A DNA stretch of 64,000 bases, from positions 62,001 to 126,000 of the forward strand of contig JAVHNS010000021.1 in the NCBI GenBank assembly GCA_036872755.1, given 5' to 3'. The notes beneath the pieces are model-generated. The model was not told where the DNA came from. It made no database searches and worked only from the letters and a program-made list of their open reading frames with translations. Shown in pieces: positions 35,101 through 40,021 of this stretch (position 1 is its first letter; every line of letters begins with the position of its first letter). The stretch comes from Orbilia blumenaviensis (taxonomy: Eukaryota > Ascomycota > Orbiliomycetes > Orbiliales > Orbiliaceae). A program made the translations under genes and the position numbers.

Positions 35101-35684
35101 TTTTACAGGTTTAACATCAGGGGAAAGCAGCTTTTAAACTGTCTGTCAATCCCCGATTCATAGAAGCTCTGATCGCTACTAATTTTAATATCCCTTCCAA
35201 AGTTAAATGATCTTTAGATTTAAAAAGTTCAAACGCTTGTTTAAATAAAAGAAAATCTGCAATATTTTTGTGTAATAAGATTAAATCTTTCTAAAAAATT
35301 TATCAAAACTAATACGTCTTTGGTTGATGAAATCTTTAATTTAACGGCATCTTCGCTATGTTTTGTAATAGATCCTATACCTCCAAGCGAATTTTAAATT
35401 GCTTCTAAAAGAACTTTATCATAAAGTCCGATCGAAAACTGAGGACATCGCTTTAGCGATGTTTTACTTTTTGAATCTTCGCTAAAACTTAATATGAAAA
35501 ATCCCTCTGCATCTATGAAACCAGATATGAAATAAGGGTCTAATTTTTTTATATTAAACGTTGTATAATTTTTTTTGAAATATATAGTTTTCTTTACGCT
35601 GCTACGATTAAATTTATCGGATAAGCTTAAGTAATTTTGCTGCTTTGACCCTAATAAAGGTAAAATTATGATTAATAAGTACAT
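17132..35684 (-). CDS. nad5: nad5, NADH dehydrogenase subunit 5 (at least 8 exons)
   Basis: Proton-pumping complex I subunit. Exons are 35684-35648, 34055-33766, 31585-31493, 29477-29469, 27619-27344, 24877-24595, 20932-20781 and 17983-17132. The protein starts [12 protein letters not shown], continues [12 protein letters not shown] and [18 protein letters not shown], and closes on [19 protein letters not shown] through a 9-nt exon. [21 protein letters not shown] and [18 protein letters not shown] are intact. The last exon, [13 protein letters not shown] onward, is 284 codons with stop. Summed exons leave a gap of exactly five residues at LHVWLP | PTPVSAL, where the family has DAMEG; a 15-nt microexon is expected between 27343 and 24878. 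The only weak candidate is 26970-26956, which reads ELWEG. The exon 1, 2 and 3 boundaries are less certain. The first base of ATG is the last base of the nad4L stop. Confidence 0.93.
18140..19057 (-). CDS. LAGLIDADG_1 homing endonuclease, second ORF of nad5 intron 6
   Basis: 305 residues from ATG at 19057 to TAA at 18140, uninterrupted in code 4. Motif 1 is [15 protein letters not shown] and motif 2 is [15 protein letters not shown], both with acidic residues. The family blocks [20 protein letters not shown] and [10 protein letters not shown] are present, and it ends SGMNRGRKT. It lies just upstream of the last nad5 exon (17983) and downstream of another full endonuclease, so this 2.8-kb intron carries two nuclease genes, or two introns whose middle exon I cannot see. 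It appears intact. Confidence 0.87.
19407..20780 (-). CDS. LAGLIDADG_1 homing endonuclease fused in frame to nad5 exon 6
   Basis: The frame runs on from exon 6 (...SLVAFP) through the intron core to a stop at 19407 with no in-frame stop. The core-encoded part is [19 protein letters not shown] and neighbours. The enzyme proper starts near 20330: motif 1 [14 protein letters not shown], motif 2 [15 protein letters not shown], and C-terminus [12 protein letters not shown]. An enzyme made as a host-exon fusion and then cleaved is known for group I maturases and nucleases; that it happens here is inference. The core (20580-20780) belongs to the shared intron family. Confidence 0.83.
20966..21195 (-). 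other. Unidentified ORF remnant next to nad5 exon 6
   Basis: An open segment of about 75 codons reading [20 protein letters not shown], then a basic Asn/Arg stretch, then [17 protein letters not shown] and a stop at about 20966. It is not like the endonucleases around it and I do not recognise it. It falls at the 3' end of nad5 intron 5, directly before exon 6 at 20932. Confidence 0.3.
21234..22290 (-). pseudogene. LAGLIDADG_1 endonuclease with one nonsense codon (nad5 intron 5)
   Basis: Motif 1 is [15 protein letters not shown] and motif 2 is [16 protein letters not shown] single TAA at 21833-21831 interrupts the otherwise open frame between them (PLIS, stop, KLADYLLW; the family has QKR or QKL at this point). 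The C-terminus is [12 protein letters not shown] at 21234. There is no ATG near the N-terminus. The damage is limited to one codon, so the loss looks recent. Confidence 0.8.
22500..23534 (-). CDS. GIY-YIG endonuclease (nad5 intron 5)
   Basis: 344 residues from ATG at 23534 to TAA at 22500 in code 4. The catalytic domain starts [23 protein letters not shown] is present but the second tripeptide is YGIG rather than YIG. The [13 protein letters not shown] segment occupies the place of the EQYYxxxLxPxYNI block, with Glu two residues earlier (LEQS). NUMOD-like helix-turn-helix regions follow ([19 protein letters not shown]). The frame is also in register with a 166-codon ORF upstream (24062-23562), separated by one TAA at 23564-23562, so the original gene may have been longer. 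A hairpin, CACGGCTAC/GTAGCCGTG, lies within the coding sequence at 23351-23368. Confidence 0.7.
23562..24062 (-). pseudogene. Upstream part of the GIY-YIG reading frame (nad5 intron 5)
   Basis: 166 codons ending [13 protein letters not shown] at a TAA. The stop lies 30 bp before, and in the same frame as, the ATG of the GIY-YIG ORF at 23534. It starts with hydrophobic runs ([17 protein letters not shown]), followed by an Asn/Tyr-rich stretch and [21 protein letters not shown] recognise no domain. It could be the severed N-terminal half of the nuclease gene or a separate ORF. Confidence 0.4.
24951..25922 (-). CDS. Degenerate-motif LAGLIDADG_1 ORF spanning a group IB core (nad5 intron 4)
   Basis: The frame is open for 323 codons in code 4 and has no ATG at its start. 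Its first part is the translation of the intron core itself: EGQPAGNF matches the P/Q-type sequence and SSETTREV the CTCAGAGACTACACG R-type sequence. The nuclease part has [13 protein letters not shown] and [13 protein letters not shown] in the motif positions; the second has Ile where the motif normally ends EG or ES. Both catalytic sites are therefore doubtful although the frame is intact. It may serve as a maturase, or be drifting. Confidence 0.65.
25928..26841 (-). pseudogene. NUMOD1 + LAGLIDADG_2 endonuclease with a frameshift (nad5 intron 4)
   Basis: The N-terminal part has a NUMOD1-like DNA-binding stretch ([20 protein letters not shown]). It is followed by LAGLIDADG_2 motif 1 ([15 protein letters not shown]) and the block [20 protein letters not shown]. 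After KLTGEIPTQ, near 26330, the frame shifts. The second motif ([15 protein letters not shown]) and the C-terminus ([11 protein letters not shown], stop at 25928) are then open in another frame. All catalytic residues are present on both sides, so this is a one-indel pseudogene or a programmed shift. Confidence 0.75.
27620..28160 (-). other. nad5 intron 3b, 3' core region
   Basis: Sequence between the last endonuclease remnant and exon 5 (27619). It holds a group I 3' core (P7/S-like block on the plus strand near 27745-27775, GACTATACATTAAGCACC, and GACGATCTTTAAAC near 27820). There is no intact ORF. It ends in G before GTTGGGG. Confidence 0.55.
28000..28611 (-). pseudogene. LAGLIDADG_2 endonuclease with C-terminal stops (nad5 intron 3b)
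   Basis: ATG at 28611, motif 1 [14 protein letters not shown] and motif 2 [15 protein letters not shown], both intact. A TAG at 28194-28192 follows RSFSKK; the rest ([14 protein letters not shown], then HSSMLYKI) continues in the same frame with a second stop. This is a nearly complete but terminated enzyme of about 200 codons. Confidence 0.72.
28644..29438 (-). CDS. LAGLIDADG_2 ORF with altered active site (nad5 intron 3b)
   Basis: 265 codons, open in code 4. It is also in frame with the 9-nt exon 29477-29469 through [10 protein letters not shown], so it can be read as an exon fusion. Motif 1 is [15 protein letters not shown], with the catalytic Asp replaced by Gly-Asn. Motif 2 is [16 protein letters not shown], where the DDG is replaced by NSS. 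The scaffold blocks ([20 protein letters not shown] and [17 protein letters not shown]) are kept. It is an intact frame but probably not a nuclease; a splicing (maturase) role is possible. Confidence 0.65.
29581..30275 (-). pseudogene. LAGLIDADG_2 endonuclease, several frameshifts (nad5 intron 3a)
   Basis: Motif 1 is recognisable as [17 protein letters not shown]. Motif 2 is degraded near 29840 ([15 protein letters not shown] type) and the C-terminus reads [10 protein letters not shown] before TAG at 29583-29581. The blocks lie in different frames. It ends about 100 bp before the 9-nt exon. Confidence 0.6.
30292..31029 (-). pseudogene. GIY-YIG endonuclease, frameshifted (nad5 intron 3a)
   Basis: The start (ATG 31029) reads [14 protein letters not shown], then [20 protein letters not shown], a GIY-YIG catalytic core with GVY and YIG. 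The middle is broken by frameshifts around 30800-30600. The C-terminal part (30567-30292) is open: a NUMOD3-like repeat ([18 protein letters not shown]) and a NUMOD1-like end ([29 protein letters not shown]). It follows a group IB core at about 31310-31492. Confidence 0.7.
31095..31135. repeat. GC cluster, alternating CG
   Basis: CCGCGCGCGCGCGTGTAGCG within AT-rich sequence of nad5 intron 3a, upstream of the broken GIY-YIG gene. Another small GC block (CGAGATTGCATCGTAGCCCG) lies 60 bp further at about 31190. Confidence 0.6.
31310..31492 (-). other. nad5 intron 3a, group IB core
   Basis: Directly after the exon ending MFVG. P-like TTTGCTGGGAATTTAG, Q-like AATCAGCAGGAAAGC and R-like CCTCAGAGACTATACGTG follow in order. 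The same set occurs in cox2 intron 3, cob introns 4 and 8 and nad5 intron 4. Confidence 0.8.
31618..31868 (-). pseudogene. LAGLIDADG_1 C-terminal fragment, severed (nad5 intron 2)
   Basis: It reads [19 protein letters not shown], then [16 protein letters not shown] and ends [10 protein letters not shown] at 31618. This is the last third of a double-motif enzyme whose first two thirds lie at 32770-33530; a GIY-YIG gene sits between them. Confidence 0.65.
31909..32755 (-). pseudogene. GIY-YIG endonuclease inserted in a LAGLIDADG gene (nad5 intron 2)
   Basis: A leader from ATG 32755 ([18 protein letters not shown]) ends at a TAG at 32540. In another frame the catalytic core reads [20 protein letters not shown] (GVY, YIG). 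A further shift leads to the open block 32364-31909 with [19 protein letters not shown]3-like repeats ([15 protein letters not shown]) and a NUMOD1-like end ([30 protein letters not shown]). At least two frameshifts are present. It is flanked on both sides by parts of one LAGLIDADG_1 gene. Confidence 0.72.
32770..33530 (-). pseudogene. LAGLIDADG_1 endonuclease N-terminal two thirds, decayed (nad5 intron 2)
   Basis: Recognisable blocks in shifting frames: NNSFPWF with GFIDAG (motif 1, weakened), [37 protein letters not shown] (motif 2) and [15 protein letters not shown]. The family sequence then breaks off at about 32770, where the GIY-YIG insert begins. Many stops and shifts show an old loss of function. 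Confidence 0.65.
33560..33765 (-). other. nad5 intron 2, group I core (shared family)
   Basis: Directly after exon 2 (...SYMSHDP): AATTCCAGAAATTCTCTAAG, a GGATCTAAATCAGA block and GTAAAAGAGCAACTAG. It has the same order and spacing as the other members of this intron family. Confidence 0.7.
34080..34400 (-). other. nad5 intron 1, 3' group I core
   Basis: R-like AACGTTCAACGACTAGA at about 34400-34384 and S-like GAAGACATAGTCTGAGCC near 34165, followed by a hairpin CCATTTTGTAAAAAATGG. The same S-plus-hairpin block occurs in the cox3 intron at 63000-63060. A GC cluster (GCGACGTAGCGCGC) lies just after it. Confidence 0.65.
34500..34690 (-). pseudogene. Decayed second copy of the nad4L end and nad5 start
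   Basis: On the minus strand it reads [14 protein letters not shown], against ILGTTEPRLSEKNY in nad4L, and then an ATTTTACCTTTATTAGG block identical to nad5 exon 1. The nad5 ATG has become GTG and a TAA interrupts the first codons. It lies 1.1 kb downstream of the real junction, inside nad5 intron 1, after the broken endonuclease. Confidence 0.75.
34690..34745. repeat. GC-rich hairpin cluster in nad5 intron 1
   Basis: GGCGCCTCCGGAGGAGGCGCC is a near-perfect palindrome, followed by GGGGTCACCGAAGGTGGCTCC, a second hairpin. It is embedded in the decayed endonuclease, next to the duplicate exon copy. Confidence 0.75.
34746..35647 (-). pseudogene. LAGLIDADG_1 endonuclease remnant (nad5 intron 1)
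   Basis: In frame with nad5 exon 1 at first: [18 protein letters not shown] (motif 1), then [17 protein letters not shown] and a stop at 35394. Decayed blocks continue in other frames: [33 protein letters not shown], a motif-2 trace ([13 protein letters not shown] type near 35040) and [12 protein letters not shown]. It is clearly non-functional. Confidence 0.7.
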
Positions 35685-36106
35685 TATTTATATTTTAATT
35701 TATAATTTTTTTCGCTTAATCTGGGCTCAGTAGTTCCAAGAATATTAGAAATTGAATAATTTTTAATTTCTATTTTTTTTACATCTTTTTTAACAGGTAT
35801 ATCAATAAATGGATAATTTACAGTTACAGTTACTATATCTTTAATACCTACTGCTATACTTCCTCTCATTCGATAAAATGCTACTAATATACCTAATCCT
35901 ATAGCCGATTCTGCACCAGCTATAGCGATAATATAGGCAGCAAAAGTCTGTCCAATTATATCATCAAAATTTAAAGAATTTATCAATATCAAGTATGTAA
36001 TAGATAATAACATTATTTCTATTGAAATTATCATTAATATTATATTTTTTCTATTTAATACAAAACCAAATATACCAACCAAGAACAGTAACAGGGACAA
36101 GTTCAT
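35684..36106 (-). CDS. nad4L: nad4L, NADH dehydrogenase subunit 4L, with C-terminal extension
   Basis: A small complex I membrane subunit. It has 140 residues from ATG at 36106; the TAA (35686-35684) overlaps the nad5 ATG by one base, the usual fungal arrangement. Three helices are clear: LLLFLVGIFGFVL, IILMIISIEIMLLSITYLIL and the last with YIIAIAGAESAIGLGILVAFYRMRGSI, which holds the conserved Glu. Fungal Nad4L usually ends a few residues after RGSI (about 89 aa). Here about 50 more follow, including VKKDVKKIEIKN and EPRLSEKNYKLKYK. No intron signal explains the tail, and the decayed copy at 34500-34690 carries the same tail, so the extension predates the duplication. Confidence 0.93.
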   Translation of the reverse strand: MNLSLLLFLVGIFGFVLNRKNIILMIISIEIMLLSITYLILINSLNFDDIIGQTFAAYIIAIAGAESAIGLGILVAFYRMRGSIAVGIKDIVTVTVNYPFIDIPVKKDVKKIEIKNYSISNILGTTEPRLSEKNYKLKYK

Positions 36107-37330
36107 TATTTATTATTATCTAGACTATAAATAATGATAAGTTTTATTTAATCTTATTGAAATTAAAATTGAACAATTTTATATTATGAACTTTACAAAT
36201 TAACAAGCATAGCTACCATACACGCTTTAGCTTAGGCTATAGTGCAACTAAATTATAAGCACCTGGCTGCATCGAATAGTTCGATGCATTAAAGTTTAAT
36301 AATCATTATCTATATTAATAAAATAAAATTATTATGTTAAAATTTATAAATATTTTACACAAATTTTTATTTGGAATTAAAATAAATAAAGCAATTATTA
36401 ATGGTTATTTTTAAGGGATTATCAATAATTATTTATTGTGAAAAATTCAAAATTCTTATACTGATAATAAATTTTATTTTTTTTGCCCTTCACCTCGATA
36501 ATACTAACCTTTGATAAACGATCAAACGCAAGAGTCCCGGGTTCATTTATTACATTTTCCTTCAATAAACTTTGGAGTTTTTATTTTACGTTATATAATA
36601 TCTCAATAATATATAACAAAATTATCATTAAGACAGACCAAAAATGTTTTAAAAGCAAAGGGCAAAAATCTACCTTTGCCTAGAGCTCAAGCTGTTACAC
36701 GCTTGTTTTATTAAAATATACACAAAAAAATTTATAAATCATTATATTTTTATATTTTCATTAAATGTTTTTATGAAAATATATGGAGATTTTAATATAG
36801 ATTTTCCTAAATAAATATAAATACCTACTTTAATATTATAATTTTACCGCTTATATGTCAATTATACTAATAATAATAAAATATATTTTTATCTTAAGAC
36901 CGTTAACATTTGAAATTGAAATTATATTAAATCATAATTAATAAAAAGATTATAAAATAAAATTTAGCCGGCGCAGGCGCCTTACGCCTGCGATGGCTTC
37001 GCCACCGGCCGAGGTCGGCGGCAACGCCTTGGCCACTTTGACGAAATAAATATTAAAGGTAATAAATTAAAATTAATTAATCTGGAGGTTTTCAAATTTT
37101 AATTAATATTATAAATTGATGATTATTTAAATTACTGAAATTTAAATAGAAATAAATAATATCTAAAATTACAGTAATATTAATTTTTCTAAATTTTATT
37201 AAACCCTAATATAAACGTTAAAAGATACCTCAAAAAAATATAGTTGCAACATCATTAATTAGTTTATATATTTTATTAAAAGTTAATTTTTAATATACTT
37301 AACATTAATAATTGTTTAAAATATAAGTCT
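36107..37330. other. Spacer upstream of nad4L
   Basis: AT-rich, with no supported gene. It has a GC cluster at 36965-37045 with two inverted repeats (CGCAGGCG/CGCCTGCG and GGCCGAGGTCGGC type) and a hairpin at 36272-36292 (TGCATCGAATAGTTCGATGCA). Position 36525-36545 (GAGTCCCGGGTTCATTTA) recalls a tRNA T-arm, but no cloverleaf can be drawn around it. Confidence 0.4.
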
Positions 37331-38580
37331 AAACATAAAATACACCCTATTCTAAATAAAGAGAAAATAATTTAAATGAATTATTAAGAAAATAATCTTG
37401 TATATAAGAGTCTTCCCAGAATTCTAATCAATTAAATTCATTTAATTCATTATTTATTGTCGAGTTGGATGATTCACCGTTGAACACGTGATGTGGTGAT
37501 AAATCATCTAAATCGCTTGGATCAGGAAAATATTCCTCATTTTCTAAAAAAATAGAAGTTGCTTCATTAATAATATTATCATCAGTTAAACACGATGAAT
37601 TATAATGATTTTCCAATAAATCATTATTGTTATTAGCATTTAAGTTATAATTTAAGAATCATTCTTCATCCCTATTACAGTAGAATAAAATAAAGGAAAT
37701 CGGCATGTTATTTCATCTATGTTACTATTTATATCAAACTCATTCATATTACGTTAGATATCTCTTCTAAGATTAAGATATTGTTGATCTATATCACTTA
37801 ATCAATAAACAACTTTGTTAAATTTAAGATAATTCTCCTTTTTTAATAAATCTTTGGCTAAATAGGCTTTATTTATTAATTATTCTTCATTACTTGAAGT
37901 TTTTTTAAGTAATCTCTTGCTTCGATCTCATTGCTTAAAGGGTGAAAATTGTTATAACCTTGGAGTTCCCCGTAAGTATTACCTCCTCCTAATTGAATTA
38001 TCTCCTCAGCTAATTTAAATTCCTCACTTTTAAACCGCTATTGGATATGGTAGATATGGATTGAGGATCCTCGTGATATGAAAATTTAGTAGTAAGTGGT
38101 TCATATATGTTATATTCAATTCTTTTTCTATTTATCCATTTTCAGAATTTATATTTTTTTTTAATAACCAATATCAATGAATACCTATTATTCTTTGTAA
38201 ATTATCTAAATCATCATTATTTAATTCATTTATATACTCAGAATTTAAATTATTAGAATTTATAGCTTCGGCAAAAATTGGATCACTACAAATGTGAAAA
38301 GGAGCTCAAGAAGTATAATGATTTAAATAATCTTCCTGGTTATTAGATAAAGGTAAATTATTGCTTAAAGAAGATGATAAATTATCACTTAAAGAAGATG
38401 ATAATTTATCGCTTTCATCATATTTAGAAGCTTTTATTTTTCCTTTATTATTAATAGCCTCAGAAAGATCTTCATCCTCACAATCATAAAAAGGGCTCCA
38501 ATAAGTATTTTTATTTGATAAAATTACGCTATTTGAAAAAGATATTATTTTTAATTTTGAAATATTAAAAATATTTTTTT
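37330..38580 (-). pseudogene. Degenerate acidic/Asn-rich ORF
   Basis: A code-4 reading frame (TSWAPFHICSDPIFAEAIN, GIHWYWLLKKN) shows an imperfect internal repeat (LSSSLSDN/LSSSLSNN). It shifts frame near 38140 (RKRIEYNIYEPLTTKFSYHE) and again near 38030 (EIIQLGGGNTYGELQGY, LSNEIEARDYL). A last block (37616-37428) is acidic: EEYFPDPSDLDDLSPH. No known domain. The codon structure over more than 1 kb suggests a decayed real gene rather than chance, possibly plasmid-derived. Confidence 0.4.
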
Positions 38581-38882
38581 TTGAATTCCACTAATTAGGA
38601 TTAAAGATATTAGACTATTATAATCTGAAGTATAAATAAACCATAAAAAATAAATAAAAAAAAAATAGTAGATAGTAATTAAAAAAAAAGGAATCTTTAC
38701 ATAAATAATATAATAGTAGGAAAATCAATTATACCTGATAGATTAATTACAGCATTTTTTTAATTTTTTTTAAGATTCTTTAACGTTTGTTTTAGTTTTT
38801 TTTTAATATATAAAATCCTTATTATGAAATGAAATTAATTGTAAAATAAAAAAGCTTAAGATAAGTATAAAACTACAAAGTT

Positions 38883-39110
38883 TTATCTTATGGAAGTAAT
38901 TAGGAATAATCCTCCATATACACCGATTCCTGTTCCTAAGCATATTATATCTAAACTATTAAAAGCTAAAAAAATTGAATATAGTAATATTAAAGAGGTT
39001 ATTCTATTATAGGACAAGTATTTGTCTTGTCTTGATGTTACAGCATTTATTAATAATATAAAACAATAAAAAAAATTAAGAGCATAAAATAATATTTGAA
39101 ATTGAACCAA
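38883..39110 (-). pseudogene. nad2: nad2 5' fragment (truncated copy)
   Basis: It reads ILLINAVTSRQDKYLSYNRIT, then ILLYSIFLAFNSLDII and GTGIGVYGGLFLITSI, matching the first 60-70 residues of fungal Nad2 (family: NAVTSRRDxxxxxNR, GIGLxGGLFxxTxxT). The frame then stops at 38883. There is no ATG at the start (the frame opens with TTG) and no further nad2 sequence in the 2.7 kb before nad4L. It is therefore either a truncated duplicate of a nad2 elsewhere or a first exon whose partner lies outside the window. A copy of the recurring AAGGTTGAAT element lies about 290 bp upstream. Confidence 0.7.
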
Positions 39111-39179
39111 ATTGCCTACCCATTTTTCTTGTCAAAATTTTAGACTTAAATAAATTATATAAAAATATAATTATTTCTT

Positions 39180-39706
39180 TTTATCGAGGGCGGTTGAAAC
39201 CGCCCCTTTACATTCCGGACCATCATTATTAAATTTATAATAATATGTATTTAAATATATCTTAATAAAAAAAAAAACAACTAGGTTTCGAAAATTATCA
39301 ATAAAAATAACTATTGGTCACAAAGCTAAATTATTACGTTGGCTCCACCAGTATGTTAAACTTTTTTTAAATTGTATATTATAAACAACAACTAAGGTTG
39401 AATAAGAAGAACTAAATTTAATATATAAAGTTTTATACTAAATTTTATCTATTTAACATGATAATCTCTAACCGTAGCGCGTTAGCTAACGCAGCAATGC
39501 GATGGGAGACCGCAGCTTACTGCGGCCCCTTGTCGTTATAAATTTAAAAATCTTAAATTCAATTTTCCAACTTAAATAGTTGGTTACCATTAATATATTA
39601 AAGTGACCAAAGGTCGCCGCGCTCGAATATATTATTACGCACGCGTCGATCTGATTTGTTAACAATTTAAACATTCAATAAACAAAATAAATTTTTTATG
39701 GAGAAG
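39180..39706. other. Spacer with GC clusters and recurring element
   Basis: A GC hairpin at 39185-39205 (GGGCGGTTGAAACCGCCC). A copy of the element AAACAACAACTAAGGTTGAATAAGAAGAA at 39392-39420. A GC cluster at 39474-39530 (TAGCGCGTTAGCTAACGC hairpin), followed by a short chance frame. Confidence 0.5.
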
Positions 39707-40021
39707 TTATGATAAAGAACTTTCAACTATATCTTTGGCTTCTTTAAGATTTTCTGGATTAAAGTTGTAATTATTTTCATGTAATTCCATTAGAATTAAT
39801 GATTTAGCTAAATTCCCATATGTATCTTTAGCTAGACCCTACCATATTTCTTGCGTCCAAATAATCCCGTGTAAATTGAGAGTAATAATTTGTCTACTAT
39901 GACCTTTTTTAATAGTAAAGTATACTCTAAATGAATCCATTACATCTTGTATAAGTGGAGCAACACTCAAGATGTATTTATTACTATTATCTCTAAATCT
40001 TGCAAAGAATTTATTTATTCC
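39707..40021 (-). other. In-frame extension after the cob stop, unidentified ORF
   Basis: The frame continues in register after the cob TAA for 105 codons, broken once by TAG after WTQEIW: NKFFARFRDNSNKYILSVAP, FRVYFTIKKGHSRQIITLNL, then GNLAKSLILMELHENNYNF and TAA at 39707. Both Trp codons are TGG, unlike the TGA used in host exons nearby. The sequence looks like protein (amphipathic, few rare residues) but I do not recognise it. It may be a C-terminal piece of a captured foreign gene. Confidence 0.35.

Noticed and set aside
36520..36560. Possible tRNA T-arm (CCCGGGTTCATTTA)
   Set aside because: No anticodon arm, D-arm or acceptor pairing can be drawn around it on either strand.
39486..39674. 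Minus-strand frame of 62 codons
   Set aside because: It crosses two GC clusters and has no similarity to anything recognisable; probably chance.
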